From the NCBI RefSeq assembly GCF_001013905.1, contig NZ_LN831790.1:6524001-6588000 (forward strand): a stretch of 64,000 bases of DNA, given 5' to 3'. The notes under the pieces were generated by a model. The model was given only the letters and a program-made list of their open reading frames with translations, was not told the origin of the DNA and ran no database searches. The DNA comes from Streptomyces leeuwenhoekii. Lineage in GTDB: Bacteria; Actinomycetota; Actinomycetes; Streptomycetales; Streptomycetaceae. Shown piece by piece: positions 9,229-18,979 of the stretch. Position 1 is the first letter of the stretch. Each line of letters begins with the position of its first letter. A program made the position numbers and the translations under genes.

Positions 9229-10890
9229 CTAGGCGTCGTACACGTCGGCCTTGCGCGGGGCCAGGTCCTGCACCGTCGTGCTCAGGGCCGCCGACCGCGC
9301 CCCGAACTTCTCCGTGTCCACGCCGTTCTCCCGCAGCACCTTGAGCGCCGCGGCGTGCACCACCCGCAGGACCGGTGCCGCGGCGCGCAGCGCGTCGTCG
9401 GCCATGAAGCGGTGCCGCCAGGGCTGGTCCGCCCAGGCGTGCCGCAGGCCGAACGGCTCGGGCAGGGCTATGGTCCCGCCGAGCCAGTTCAGCAGCGGGG
9501 GATACCAGGTGAGCGGGGCGCGGACGGCGAGTCGCACGACCTCGTTGGGGGTCATCAGGGGAAGCTTGACGGTGCGGGTCTCCCAGGGCTTGAACGACTT
9601 GGTGACCTCCTTCGTCGGCGCCTCCGGCTTGGCTGTGAACAGCGAGTTCACCGGACCCAGGGCATGGCCGGTGACCTCGATGCGCAAGGTGGCGTGCAGC
9701 ACGGTCACCGTGATCATCATGGTGATGACCAGTTGTCCGTCCCACAGCGTCCACTGCACGCCCAGGTAGTGGCGGTCACCGGCGCCGAACTGCTGCTTGT
9801 TGCAGATCTCCTGCACGGCGTGCGGCTTGACCTGATACGCCTCGACGTCCGTGCCCTCCGGGCGGGAGACCGCCCCGGCGTTCTCCCCGACCGGCGTCAC
9901 GATCCAGTGCCGTATGGACGGGGCGGGGAAACCGCCGGTGTTCAGCGGGCCGCGCTCCAGCATGCGGAGCTGGTCGTGGATGGACCGGATCACGTCCCAG
10001 CTTCTGAAGGGGTGGATCTCCCGGTTCGGGTCGGCCGGGACGAGCTCCTCGGCGAGCTGCCAGCTGCCCCAGCGCGTGCCCATGCCGAGGATGCCCTTGG
10101 GCCCGGCGTAGAAGACCGAGTTGGACTGCTGCTCGGCGCCCAGCCTGGCCAGTGACTGGCGCAGTTGCTCGGCCGCGGTCTCGCCCGGGTTGCTGGGCAC
10201 CGCCTCGGGGACCTTCGCCCCGATGCTGCTGCCGGACAGCAGACCGTCCCAGCGCTGCCGCAGGTCCTGCGCCGTCCGCTCGCAGATCCACTTGGCCCAG
10301 AACCAGCCGGCGACCGGCATGACGACCGCCGCGCGGGCGTACCAGCCCCAGAAGCCCGTGAACGGCATGCGGAGCAGGAAGAGCAGGGCGAGGGCGCCGA
10401 CCGCGACCAGCAGGGCGGTGCCCAGGGCACCGGCCTGCTTGTTGTCCGACTTGGAGACGGTGGTGCGGATCTGGAACACCAGCAGCCACACCAGCAGCCC
10501 GGGCAGGAACAGCAGGCCGCACACCGCCATCACGGCGGACAGGTGGTTGTCGCGCTCCCTGCGGATGCGGTTGGCCGCCAGGCAGTGCTCGACGACCACC
10601 TGCGGTTCGACGCCGAAGGACTGGATGAGCGGCTTGCGCCCGCTGCCCAGCATGCGGTCGACCACCGCGCGGGAGAACGCCTCGCCGAGATTGGGCCGGA
10701 AGATCGTGGCCCACTTGCGGCCCGGTTTGACGGTCGACTGGTGCCACTCGTTGTTGGCCTTGAGTATCTCCTCCACGGGGCCGTCCCGGTAGGCGGCCGA
10801 CGCGAGGGCGAAGGTGGCCGTCTGCCCCTCGTCGCCCGCACGCGGCACCTGAGGCCCGAAGAATTCCGCATAACCGCTCTCAACGGTCAT
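9229..10890 (-). CDS. Conserved membrane protein of unknown function
   Basis: A 553-residue protein with a soluble N-terminal part (about 120 residues), four hydrophobic segments in the second quarter (about residues 122-150 and 165-220, e.g. AVCGLLFLPGLLVWLLVF), and a large soluble C-terminal half. There is no signal peptide and no catalytic motif that I recognise. ATG 10890 is preferred over an upstream start that would add an Arg-rich leader of about 21 residues. Strand and spacing show that it is transcribed apart from the thrS-HIT line. It may be confined to actinomycetes, but that is a guess. Confidence 0.6.
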   Translation of the reverse strand: MTVESGYAEFFGPQVPRAGDEGQTATFALASAAYRDGPVEEILKANNEWHQSTVKPGRKWATIFRPNLGEAFSRAVVDRMLGSGRKPLIQSFGVEPQVVVEHCLAANRIRRERDNHLSAVMAVCGLLFLPGLLVWLLVFQIRTTVSKSDNKQAGALGTALLVAVGALALLFLLRMPFTGFWGWYARAAVVMPVAGWFWAKWICERTAQDLRQRWDGLLSGSSIGAKVPEAVPSNPGETAAEQLRQSLARLGAEQQSNSVFYAGPKGILGMGTRWGSWQLAEELVPADPNREIHPFRSWDVIRSIHDQLRMLERGPLNTGGFPAPSIRHWIVTPVGENAGAVSRPEGTDVEAYQVKPHAVQEICNKQQFGAGDRHYLGVQWTLWDGQLVITMMITVTVLHATLRIEVTGHALGPVNSLFTAKPEAPTKEVTKSFKPWETRTVKLPLMTPNEVVRLAVRAPLTWYPPLLNWLGGTIALPEPFGLRHAWADQPWRHRFMADDALRAAAPVLRVVHAAALKVLRENGVDTEKFGARSAALSTTVQDLAPRKADVYDA

Positions 10891-11284
10891 TCCCGCCCCC
10901 GATCGCCGCCATCTGTCGCTCTGCGGCCTTCCCGACTTCCTTGCTCCGCACACCTGTTGAACAGGTCATCAGGGTATCCGCCGCCACCGTCACGCACCGG
11001 CGGACGGCCCAAGGCGCCCCCTTTGCGCCCGGGGAGCCTCCGGAGCGCGCGGGAATCCGCGGTGGCGCCGGGCGCCCGAGCCGCCCCCGGCCCGGGCCGG
11101 GGGCCGGGCCGCGGGGAGGCCCCGGGCCGGAGGCGAGCGGCGTACGAGGGCCCGGCGCCGGCCGGTGTCTCGCGCGGGGGTGCCTGCGCGCCCCTCGCCC
11201 CGGTGCCGGGCGGGCGCGGACGGGCTCGGGGCTTCCCGTGGCCCGGGCCGGGCATCGAACGTCCCGGCCGGGCCCCGGCGCCCG
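10891..11284. other. 394-base gap between two minus-strand genes
   Basis: I see no credible gene here. Open frames cross it on both strands, as expected at such GC content, but none has a ribosome site with a sensible protein. The stretch from about 11080 to 11280 is very rich in GGCCCGGGCC-type runs with many short palindromes. It probably holds the promoter of the membrane-protein gene on its left and the 3' end of the EF-G2 transcript on its right. Confidence 0.5.
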
Positions 11285-13483
11285 TCAGGAGGCGTCGCGT
11301 GCCTCCGCCCGCACCCGTTCCGCGATCTGCGGCGGCATCGGCTCGTGCCGGGCGTAGTGCCGGCTGAAGCGGGCGGTGCCGTGGGAGAGGGAGCGCAGAT
11401 CGACGGAGTACCGGCCGATCTCGATCTCGGGGACCTCGGCCCGGACGAGCGTGCGCCCGCCCGCCACCTGTTCGGTGCCCTGCACCCGGCCGCGCCGCCC
11501 GGACAGGTCGCTCATCACGGCGCCCACGTACTCGTCGCCGACCAGCACGCCCACCTCGGCCACGGGCTCCAGCAGATGTATCTTCGCGTCCGCCGCCGCC
11601 TCGCGCAGCGCCAGCGCCCCGGCGGTCTGGAAGGCGGCGTCGGAGGAGTCCACCGAGTGCGCCTTGCCGTCCAGCAGGGTCACCCGGACGTCGACGAGCG
11701 GATACCCGGCGGCCACGCCCCTGGCGGCCTGCGCCCGCACGCCCTTCTCGACGGACGGGATGAACTGGCGCGGCACCGCCCCGCCGACCACCTTGTCGAC
11801 GAACTCGATGCCCGAGCCGCCCGGCAGCGGCTCCACCTCGATCTCGCAGATCGCGAACTGTCCGTGCCCGCCGGACTGCTTGACGTGCCGGCCCCGCCCG
11901 GCGGACCGGCCGGCGAAGGTCTCCCGCAGGGACACCTTGTGCGGCACGACGTCGACCTGGACGCCGTACCGGGTGCGCAGCCGCTCCAGCGCCACGTCCG
12001 CGTGCGCCTCGCCCAGGCACCACAGCACGACCTGGCGGGTGTCCTGGTTCTGCTCCAGCCGCATCGTCGGGTCCTCGGCGACCAGCCGGGCCAGCCCCTG
12101 CGAGAGCTTGTCCTCGTCCGGCTTGCTGTGCGCCTGGATGGCCAGCGGCAGCAGCGGGTCGGGCATCTCCCACGGCGCCATCAGCAGCGGGTGGTCCTTG
12201 GCGGAGAGCGTGTCCCCGGTCTCGGCCCGGCTCAGCTTCGCCACACAGGCCAGGTCGCCCGCGACGACGTGCGGGACCGGGTGCTGCTGCTTGCCGAACG
12301 GCATGGACAGCGCGCCGATCCGCTCGTCGACGTCGTGGTCCTCGTGGCCGCGGTCGGCCAGCCCGTGCCCGGAGACGTGCACGGTCTGGTCGGCGCGCAG
12401 GGTGCCGGAGAAGACGCGGATCAGCGACAGGCGGCCGACGTAGGGGTCGGAGGACGTCTTCACCACCTCGGCGACCAGCGCCTCCTCGGGATCGCACGGC
12501 CGCAGCTCGCGCTCCTCGCCGTCCGGTGTCGTCACCCGCGGCGCCTCCCGCTCCAGCGGCGTCGGGAAGCCGCCGGTGATCAGCTCCAGCAGCTCCACCG
12601 TGCCGAGTCCCTGGCGGGCCCCCTCGGCGGCGGGAGCCGCGGCCAGGACGGGGAAGAACGCCCCGCGCGCCACGGCCCGCTCCAGGTCCTGGACGAGCGT
12701 CTTCAGATCGATCTGCTCACCGCCCAGGTACCGGTCCATGAGGGTCTCGTCCTCGCTCTCGGAGATGATCCCCTCGATCAGCCGGTTGCGGGCCTCCTCG
12801 ATGAGCGGCATCCGGTCCTCGCCCGGCTCCGACTCCTTGCGCTCCCCGGTGGAGTAGTCGAACAGCTTCTGCGTCAGCAGCCCGATCAGACCCGTCACAG
12901 GCGCGTGCCCGTCCGGCGCCTGCGGGCCGCGCAGCGGCAGGTACAGCGGCAGGACCGCGTCGGGGTCCTCCGCGCCGAACGCCTCCGCGCAGATCCGCGT
13001 CATCTCCTCGAAGTCCGCCCGGGCGGCCTCCAGGTGCGTGACGACGATCGCCCGCGGCATGCCGACCGCCGCGCACTCGTCCCACACCATGCGGGTCGAG
13101 CCGTCCACGCCGTCCGCGGCCGACACGACGAACAGCGCCGCGTCCGCCGCGCGCAGGCCGGCCCGCAGCTCACCGACGAAGTCCGCGTATCCGGGGGTGT
13201 CCAGCAGGTTGATCTTGATGCCGTCCCATGCGACGGGCACGAGGGAGAGCTGCACCGAGCGATGCTGCCGGTGCTCGATCTCGTCGTAGTCGGAGACGGT
13301 GCCGCCGTCCTCCACGCGGCCCGCCCGGTTCACCGCTCCCGCCGTGAGGGCGAGAGCCTCCACCAGAGTCGTCTTGCCCGAACCGGAGTGGCCGACCAGC
13401 ACCACGTTCCGTACGGACGCGGGGTGGTCGGCCGCCACTGCCCTGCCGGCGGCTCCGGGGTGGATGTGCGCCTTGTCGCCCAT
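11285..13483 (-). CDS. Elongation factor G-like protein EF-G2
   Basis: A 732-residue translational GTPase with the EF-G domain order (G domain, beta-barrel domain II, domains III-V). The P-loop is GHSGSGKTT (residues 31-39), not the usual AHIDAGKTT. G3 is DTPGYAD (95-101). The switch I region reads HRSVQLS rather than RGITI. At the G4 position, normally NKMD, it has THLE (149-152). It is therefore an EF-G paralogue of the FusA2 group found in actinobacteria and not the essential translocase. Its role is not established; hydrolysis or guanine specificity may be altered. The ATG follows GGGAGG. It is transcribed away from the phospholipid cluster. Confidence 0.85.
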   Translation of the reverse strand: MGDKAHIHPGAAGRAVAADHPASVRNVVLVGHSGSGKTTLVEALALTAGAVNRAGRVEDGGTVSDYDEIEHRQHRSVQLSLVPVAWDGIKINLLDTPGYADFVGELRAGLRAADAALFVVSAADGVDGSTRMVWDECAAVGMPRAIVVTHLEAARADFEEMTRICAEAFGAEDPDAVLPLYLPLRGPQAPDGHAPVTGLIGLLTQKLFDYSTGERKESEPGEDRMPLIEEARNRLIEGIISESEDETLMDRYLGGEQIDLKTLVQDLERAVARGAFFPVLAAAPAAEGARQGLGTVELLELITGGFPTPLEREAPRVTTPDGEERELRPCDPEEALVAEVVKTSSDPYVGRLSLIRVFSGTLRADQTVHVSGHGLADRGHEDHDVDERIGALSMPFGKQQHPVPHVVAGDLACVAKLSRAETGDTLSAKDHPLLMAPWEMPDPLLPLAIQAHSKPDEDKLSQGLARLVAEDPTMRLEQNQDTRQVVLWCLGEAHADVALERLRTRYGVQVDVVPHKVSLRETFAGRSAGRGRHVKQSGGHGQFAICEIEVEPLPGGSGIEFVDKVVGGAVPRQFIPSVEKGVRAQAARGVAAGYPLVDVRVTLLDGKAHSVDSSDAAFQTAGALALREAAADAKIHLLEPVAEVGVLVGDEYVGAVMSDLSGRRGRVQGTEQVAGGRTLVRAEVPEIEIGRYSVDLRSLSHGTARFSRHYARHEPMPPQIAERVRAEARDAS

Positions 13484-13748
13484 AACCTTGCCTCCCGTGC
13501 ACGGGTGAGGTCACTGTGGGCGCGGACACGCGGGGGCCGCGTGCAGGGCGGCTCCGGCGACGCCCGCGGTCCTTCGAGCTTTCCACTCCCGTCACGCCCC
13601 GTCCATACGAACGACCCGGACCGGTCGCCCGCCGGTGCCGTACCGGGGGCGGCGGGTGCCCGGCGGTCGCCCACGCGCGCGCGTGGCTACGATGGGCCAG
13701 CCGGTGGCCAGCAGGGGCCACGCGGCCACACCGACCGTCGGGAAGGCC

Positions 13749-14423
13749 ATGCTGAACAAGTACGCGCGTGCATTCTTCACGCGTGTCCTCACACCGTTCG
13801 CCGCGTTTCTCATCCGCCGGGGCGTGAGCCCGGACACGGTCACGCTCATCGGCACCGCCGGTGTGGTCGCGGGCGCGCTGGTCTTCTACCCCAGGGGCGA
13901 GTTCTTCTGGGGCACGGTCGTGATCACGCTGTTCGTCTTCTCCGACCTCGTCGACGGCAACATGGCCCGCCAGCTCGGCCGCTCCAGCCGCTGGGGCGCC
14001 TTCCTGGACTCCACGCTGGACCGGGTCGCCGACGGCGCGATCTTCGGCGGCTTCGCGCTGTGGTACGCGGGCGGCGGCGACGACAACGTGCTGTGCGCGG
14101 TGTCGATCTTCTGCCTGGCCAGCGGCCAGGTGGTGTCGTACACCAAGGCGCGCGGCGAGTCGATCGGCCTGCCGGTCGCCGTCAACGGGCTGGTGGAGCG
14201 CGCCGAGCGCCTGGTGGTCTCCCTGGTCGCAGCGGGGCTCGCGGGTCTGCACGCGTTCGGCGTGCCGGGCATCCAGTACCTGCTCCCGGTCGCTCTGTGG
14301 ATCGTCGCGGTGGGCAGCCTCGTCACGCTCGTCCAGCGGGTCGTCACCGTCCGCCGGGAGTCCGCCGAGGCGGAGGCCGCGGCGGCCCAGCAGCACGACC
14401 AGGGCAGCGAGGCGGCGAAGTGA
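13749..14423 (+). CDS. pgsA: Phosphatidylinositol phosphate synthase (CDP-alcohol phosphotransferase)
   Basis: Joins CDP-diacylglycerol to inositol phosphate in the membrane, the first step to phosphatidylinositol in actinobacteria. The 224-residue protein has the complete family signature: DLVDGNMAR (Asp66, Asp69), Gly83, then DSTLD (Asp87, Asp91), which binds two metals. About six hydrophobic helices are visible. ATG 13749 follows GGAAGG and matches the usual N-terminus MLNKYARAFF; earlier in-frame starts add basic filler. It heads a tight cluster with the acyltransferase and PimA-like genes, overlapping the next gene by 4 bases (GTGA), as in mycobacteria (Rv2612c-Rv2610c). Confidence 0.9.
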   Translation: MLNKYARAFFTRVLTPFAAFLIRRGVSPDTVTLIGTAGVVAGALVFYPRGEFFWGTVVITLFVFSDLVDGNMARQLGRSSRWGAFLDSTLDRVADGAIFGGFALWYAGGGDDNVLCAVSIFCLASGQVVSYTKARGESIGLPVAVNGLVERAERLVVSLVAAGLAGLHAFGVPGIQYLLPVALWIVAVGSLVTLVQRVVTVRRESAEAEAAAAQQHDQGSEAAK

Positions 14424-15340
14424 ATCCTCGGGACCGGCTGTCGGACGCGCTGTACGGCCTGGGCTGGAGCACGGTGAAGAAGCTCCCCGAGCCGGTCGCC
14501 GTACGGCTCGGCCGCACCATCGCCGACCTCGCCTGGAAGCAGCGCGGCACGGGTGTGCGGCGGCTGGAGAGCAACTACGCGCGCGTGGTGCCCGGCGCGT
14601 CCCCCGAGCGGCTCGCCGAGCTCTCCCGCGCGGGCATGCGCTCGTACCTGCGCTACTGGATGGAGTCCTTCCGGCTGCCCACCTGGAGCGCCGAGCGCGT
14701 CCGGGGCGCGTTCGCCCCCAAGGACCTGCACCACCTCACCGACGCCATGGCCGAGGGCCGGGGTGCCGTCCTCGCCCTGCCGCACCTGGCCAACTGGGAC
14801 CTGGCCGGCGCCTGGGCCACCACCGCGCTGGGCCTTTCCTTCACCACGGTCGCCGAACGGCTGAAGCCCGAGTCGCTCTACGACCGGTTCGTCGCCTACC
14901 GGGAGGGCCTCGGCATGGAGGTCCTGCCGCACACCGGCGGCACCGCCTTCGGCGCGCTGGCCCGGCGGCTGCGCGGCGGCGGCATGGTCTGCCTGGTGGC
15001 CGACCGCGACCTGTCCGCCTCCGGCGTGGAGGTGACGTTCTTCGGCGAGACGGCGCGGATGCCCGCGGGGCCCGCGCTGCTCGCCCAGCAGACCGGGGCG
15101 GCGCTGCTCCCGGTCACCCTCTGGTACGACGACTCGCCCGTGATGCGGGGACGGATCCACCCGCCGGTCGAGGTGCCGCGGACGGGCACGCGGCGCGAGA
15201 AGACGGCCGTCATGACACAGGCGCTGGCCGACGCCTTCGCCACCGGGATCGCCGCCCATCCGGAGGACTGGCACATGCTGCAGCGCCTGTGGCTCGCGGA
15301 CCTCGACCCCGCCGGGGCGCCGGAAGAGGACGCGTCGTGA
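14420..15340 (+). CDS. Phosphatidylinositol mannoside acyltransferase (LpxL/HtrB family)
   Basis: A 306-residue acyltransferase with the HxxxxD motif in PHLANWDLAG (His122 and Asp127), the catalytic pair of the LpxL/HtrB family. In mycobacteria the enzyme at this position (PatA, Rv2611c) adds a fatty acid to the mannose of PIM1/PIM2 at the inner face of the membrane. Other family features are SYLRYWMESFRLP and a conserved ADRDL segment near residue 195. It starts with GTG inside the pgsA stop and ends inside the start of the next gene, so the three genes are probably translationally coupled. Confidence 0.88.
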   Translation: MNPRDRLSDALYGLGWSTVKKLPEPVAVRLGRTIADLAWKQRGTGVRRLESNYARVVPGASPERLAELSRAGMRSYLRYWMESFRLPTWSAERVRGAFAPKDLHHLTDAMAEGRGAVLALPHLANWDLAGAWATTALGLSFTTVAERLKPESLYDRFVAYREGLGMEVLPHTGGTAFGALARRLRGGGMVCLVADRDLSASGVEVTFFGETARMPAGPALLAQQTGAALLPVTLWYDDSPVMRGRIHPPVEVPRTGTRREKTAVMTQALADAFATGIAAHPEDWHMLQRLWLADLDPAGAPEEDAS

Positions 15341-16500
15341 GGATCGGCATCGTCTGCCCGTATTCCTGGGACGTGCCCGGGGGCGTCCAGTTCCACATCC
15401 GCGACCTGGCCGAGTACTTCATCCGGCTCGGCCACGAGGTCTCCGTCCTCGCGCCCGCCGACGACGACACCCCGCTGCCGCCGTACGTGGTCTCCGCCGG
15501 ACGGGCGGTGCCGGTGCCGTACAACGGCTCGGTGGCCCGGCTCAACTTCGGCTTCCTGTCGGCGGCCCGCGTGCGGCGCTGGCTGCACGAGGGCGCCTTC
15601 GACGTCATCCATATCCACGAGCCGACCTCGCCCTCGCTCGGCCTGCTCGCCTGCTGGGCCGCCCAGGGCCCGATCGTGGCCACCTTCCACACCTCCAACC
15701 CGCGCTCCCGGGCGATGATCGCCGCCTACGCGATCCTCCAGGCGGCGCTGGAGAAGATCAGCGCCCGCATCGCCGTGAGCGAGTACGCCCGCCGCACCCT
15801 CGTCGAGCACCTCGGCGGCGACGCGGTGGTGATCCCCAACGGCGTCGACGTCGGCTTCTTCGCCGGGGCCGAGCCCAGACCCGAGTGGCAGGGCGACACC
15901 ATCGGCTTCATAGGCCGCATCGACGAGCCCCGCAAGGGCCTGCCCGTGCTGATGCGGGCCCTGCCGAAGATCCTCGCCGCCCGCCCGGGGACCCGGCTGC
16001 TCGTCGCCGGACGCGGTGACGAGGAGGAGGCGGTCGCGAGCCTGCCGAAGGAGCTGCGCTCGCGCGTGGAGTTCCTCGGCATGATCAGCGACGAGGACAA
16101 GGCCCGCTTCCTGCGCAGCGTCGACCTGTACGTGGCACCCAACACCGGCGGCGAGAGCTTCGGGATCGTCCTGGTGGAGGCCATGTCCGCGGGCGCTCCC
16201 GTCCTCGCCTCCGACCTGGACGCCTTCGCCCAGGTGCTCGACCGGGGAGCGGCGGGCGAGCTGTTCCCCAACGAGGACGCCGACGCGCTGGCCGAGGCGG
16301 CCGTGCGGCTGCTGGCGGACCCGGCGCGGCGGGCCGAGCTGCGCGCGCGGGGCAGCGCCCACGTCCGGCGCTTCGACTGGTCGACCGTCGGCGCGGACAT
16401 CATGTCCGTGTACGAGACGGTGACGGCCGGCGCGGCGGCGGTGGCGACGGACGACCGGGCGACGGGGCTGCGGGCGCGGCTCGGGCTGGCGCGGGACTGA
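15337..16500 (+). CDS. pimA: PimA-like phosphatidylinositol alpha-mannosyltransferase (GT4)
   Basis: Transfers the first mannose from GDP-mannose to phosphatidylinositol. The 387-residue protein has the GT-B fold of family GT4: N-terminal [17 protein letters not shown] with the Gly-Gly loop, HIHEP near residue 90, the linker (VIPNGVD) and the C-terminal donor site [14 protein letters not shown], which holds the E-x7-E motif. The GTG start overlaps the acyltransferase stop. The tail after about residue 365 is Ala-rich and variable. Context (PIP synthase, acyltransferase, PimA) makes the assignment firm at the pathway level. Confidence 0.9.
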   Translation: MRIGIVCPYSWDVPGGVQFHIRDLAEYFIRLGHEVSVLAPADDDTPLPPYVVSAGRAVPVPYNGSVARLNFGFLSAARVRRWLHEGAFDVIHIHEPTSPSLGLLACWAAQGPIVATFHTSNPRSRAMIAAYAILQAALEKISARIAVSEYARRTLVEHLGGDAVVIPNGVDVGFFAGAEPRPEWQGDTIGFIGRIDEPRKGLPVLMRALPKILAARPGTRLLVAGRGDEEEAVASLPKELRSRVEFLGMISDEDKARFLRSVDLYVAPNTGGESFGIVLVEAMSAGAPVLASDLDAFAQVLDRGAAGELFPNEDADALAEAAVRLLADPARRAELRARGSAHVRRFDWSTVGADIMSVYETVTAGAAAVATDDRATGLRARLGLARD

Positions 16501-16512
16501 GCGGAGCGCCCG

Positions 16513-16530
16513 CGGGGGCCGGTGCCCCCG
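16513..16530 (+). terminator. Possible short terminator after pimA
   Basis: CGGGGGC and GCCCCCG pair over 7 bases around CGGT, 13 bases after the pimA stop. No T-run is present, so this is a weak call. Confidence 0.35.
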
Positions 16531-16710
16531 ACAGCGGGTTCCGGCACCGACGGCCCGTCCGGCGTACGGCGTCCGAGCACGGGGCCGGAGCGGGGGACGG
16601 GGGCGGCGGCGGCCCCCGGCAAGGGCGCGCAGAAGGCCCCGGTCCGCCCGGCGGCGGCCACCCGGGGACCCGGCCCACCCGGGCCGAGCGCCCCGGTAGC
16701 CTTGCCGCCC

Positions 16711-17253
16711 GTGACCGCAACCCTGATCTGGATCCTCGTCGTCCTCGTCGCGATCGGCCTGTACCTGAGCTGGACGGCGGGCCGGCTGGACCGGCTGCAC
16801 GCCCGGATCGACGCCGCCCGCGCCGCCCTGGACGCGCAGTTGCTGCGCCGGGCCTCGGTGGCCCAGGAACTGGCCACTTCCGGGGTGCTCGACCCCGCCG
16901 CCTCGATCGTGCTCTACGAGGCCGCGCACGCGGCGCGGCAGGCCGAGGAGGAGCAGCGGGAGGTCGCCGAGAGCGAACTCAGCCAGGCGCTGCGGGCCGT
17001 GTTCGCCGACAGCCAGCAGGTCGAGGGACTGCGCGAGGCGCCCGGGGGAGAGGAGGCGGCCCGCGAGCTGGCCGAGGCGGTACGCCGCGTCCCGATGGCC
17101 CGGCGCTTCCACAACGACACCGTGGGGGCCGCCCGCAGACTGCGCGAGCACCGCAAGGTGCGCTGGTTCCGGCTGGCCGGACACGCCCCCTTCCCGCTGG
17201 CCTTCGAGATGGACGACGAACCGCCGGCGGCCCTGGTGGAACGGGTGGCCTGA
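16711..17253 (+). CDS. LemA-like single-pass membrane protein
   Basis: A 180-residue protein with one N-terminal transmembrane helix (about residues 4-24), then a helical cytoplasmic or periplasmic body. The segment [25 protein letters not shown] resembles the start of the LemA fold, where a helix carrying a DVQLKRR-like motif follows the membrane anchor. Function is unknown for the family. GTG 16711 is chosen because the membrane helix begins at once; an upstream in-frame ATG at 16522 adds a Pro/Gly-rich stretch typical of read-through intergenic DNA. It lies between the PIM cluster and pdxS. Confidence 0.6.
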   Translation: MTATLIWILVVLVAIGLYLSWTAGRLDRLHARIDAARAALDAQLLRRASVAQELATSGVLDPAASIVLYEAAHAARQAEEEQREVAESELSQALRAVFADSQQVEGLREAPGGEEAARELAEAVRRVPMARRFHNDTVGAARRLREHRKVRWFRLAGHAPFPLAFEMDDEPPAALVERVA

Positions 17254-17375
17254 CCGCCTCCGCGCGCCCACGTCACAAAAGGATCCACCGGCTTCACATT
17301 GGCCCTTGCTGTGGCCTGGTCCGCTCGCGTTTCCTCGGACGAGCAGAAACCCTCTTCACTACAGCGAGGTCACCC

Positions 17376-18290
17376 GTGTCCACCACGACCCCCAACTCCG
17401 CCCAGACCCCCGAGACCGGCACCGCACGCGTGAAGCGCGGCATGGCCGAGCAGCTCAAGGGCGGCGTGATCATGGACGTCGTCACGCCGGAGCAGGCGAA
17501 GATCGCCGAGGACGCGGGCGCCGTCGCCGTCATGGCCCTGGAGCGGGTCCCGGCCGACATCCGCAAGGACGGCGGCGTGGCCCGGATGTCGGACCCGGAC
17601 ATGATCGAGGGCATCATCGACGCCGTCTCGATCCCGGTCATGGCCAAGTCCCGCATCGGCCACTTCGTCGAGGCCCAGGTGCTGCAGTCCCTCGGCGTCG
17701 ACTACATCGACGAGTCCGAGGTCCTCACCCCGGCCGACGAGGTCAACCACTCCGACAAGTGGGCCTTCACCACCCCCTTCGTCTGCGGTGCCACCAACCT
17801 GGGCGAGGCCCTGCGCCGCATCGCCGAGGGCGCCGCCATGATCCGCTCCAAGGGCGAGGCCGGCACCGGCAACGTCGTCGAGGCCGTCCGCCACCTGCGC
17901 CAGATCAAGAACGAGATCGCCCGTCTGCGCGGCTACGACAACAACGAGCTGTACGCCGCCGCCAAGGAGCTGCGCGCCCCGTACGAGCTGGTCAAGGAGG
18001 TCGCCGAGCTGGGCAAGCTCCCCGTGGTGCTCTTCTCCGCCGGAGGCGTGGCCACCCCGGCCGACGCGGCGCTGATGCGCCAGCTCGGCGCCGAGGGCGT
18101 CTTCGTCGGCTCCGGCATCTTCAAGTCCGGCGACCCGGCCAAGCGGGCCGCCGCCATCGTGAAGGCCACCACCTTCTACGACGACCCGAAGATCATCGCC
18201 GATGCCTCCCGCAACCTCGGCGAGGCCATGGTCGGCATCAACTGCGACACCCTGCCCGAGACCGAGCGCTACGCCAACCGCGGCTGGTAA
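17376..18290 (+). CDS. pdxS: Pyridoxal 5'-phosphate synthase, lyase subunit
   Basis: Builds vitamin B6 (PLP) from ribose 5-phosphate, glyceraldehyde 3-phosphate and ammonia in the DXP-independent route. The 304-residue beta/alpha barrel shows the conserved start [20 protein letters not shown] with the catalytic Asp, and [13 protein letters not shown] with the Lys that forms the Schiff base. It works as a dodecamer decorated by PdxT, which supplies ammonia. GTG 17376 follows GCGAGG. The pdxT gene starts 4 bases after this stop. The N-terminal 20 residues are Thr/Pro-rich and variable. Confidence 0.96.
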   Translation: MSTTTPNSAQTPETGTARVKRGMAEQLKGGVIMDVVTPEQAKIAEDAGAVAVMALERVPADIRKDGGVARMSDPDMIEGIIDAVSIPVMAKSRIGHFVEAQVLQSLGVDYIDESEVLTPADEVNHSDKWAFTTPFVCGATNLGEALRRIAEGAAMIRSKGEAGTGNVVEAVRHLRQIKNEIARLRGYDNNELYAAAKELRAPYELVKEVAELGKLPVVLFSAGGVATPADAALMRQLGAEGVFVGSGIFKSGDPAKRAAAIVKATTFYDDPKIIADASRNLGEAMVGINCDTLPETERYANRGW

Positions 18291-18294
18291 CCCC

Positions 18295-18903
18295 ATGAGT
18301 GAAGCACCTGTGATCGGCGTCCTGGCCCTCCAGGGCGACGTACGGGAGCACCTGATCGCCCTGGCCGCGGCCGACGCCGTGGCCAGGCCGGTGCGGCGCC
18401 CCGGGGAACTCGCCGAGGTCGACGGTCTCGTCCTGCCCGGCGGGGAGTCCACCACCATCTCCAAGCTGGCCGCCCTCTTCGGAGTGATGGAGCCCCTCCG
18501 CGCGCGCGTGCGCGCCGGCATGCCGGTCTACGGCACCTGCGCCGGTCTGATCCTGCTCGCCGACAAGATCCTCGACCCGCGCGCGGGCCAGGAGACCGTC
18601 GGCGGCATCGACATGATCGTGCGGCGCAACGCCTTCGGGCGGCAGAACGAGTCCTTCGAGGCCGCGGTCGACGTCAAGGGCGTCGAGGGCGATCCTGTAG
18701 AGGGCGTTTTCATCCGGGCTCCCTGGGTCGAGTCCGTCGGTGCCGGGGCCGAGGTGCTGGCCGAGCACGACGGCCACATCGTCGCCGTCCGCCAGGGCAA
18801 CGCGCTCGCCACGTCGTTCCACCCGGAGCTGACCGGCGACCACCGCGTGCACCGCTTGTTCACCGACATGGTGCGCGCCGACCGCGCGGCGGAGTCCTTG
18901 TAG
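18295..18903 (+). CDS. pdxT: Pyridoxal 5'-phosphate synthase, glutaminase subunit
   Basis: Class I glutamine amidotransferase that releases ammonia from glutamine and passes it to PdxS. The 202 residues contain the start [13 protein letters not shown], the oxyanion region LPGGEST, the nucleophile in [11 protein letters not shown], and the His-Glu pair in FHPELTGD. The length is normal. The 4-base gap to pdxS implies one transcript and matched synthesis of the two subunits. Confidence 0.95.
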   Translation: MSEAPVIGVLALQGDVREHLIALAAADAVARPVRRPGELAEVDGLVLPGGESTTISKLAALFGVMEPLRARVRAGMPVYGTCAGLILLADKILDPRAGQETVGGIDMIVRRNAFGRQNESFEAAVDVKGVEGDPVEGVFIRAPWVESVGAGAEVLAEHDGHIVAVRQGNALATSFHPELTGDHRVHRLFTDMVRADRAAESL

Positions 18904-18917
18904 GATCTCCGGGGATG

Positions 18918-18943
18918 TCTCCCAGGCTCGAAGCTGGGGGAGT
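18918..18943 (+). repeat. Intergenic palindromic element (copy 1)
   Basis: CTCCCAG and CTGGGGGAG flank a short spacer, making a hairpin with one or two bulged G residues between pdxT and yebC. A very similar element is at 63701. Short palindromes of this shape (CTCCCA...TGGGGGAG) are, as far as I recall, scattered between genes in Streptomyces chromosomes. Confidence 0.5.
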
Positions 18944-18979
18944 TCGTACAGAGACGGGTAACGCGAAGGAGACAGGCAG

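Noticed and set aside
10891..11284. A hidden small gene or RNA in the GC-rich gap
   Set aside because: The many palindromes are made of GGCC/CCGG runs expected from composition. I found no ribosome site with a plausible peptide and no promoter-terminator pair.
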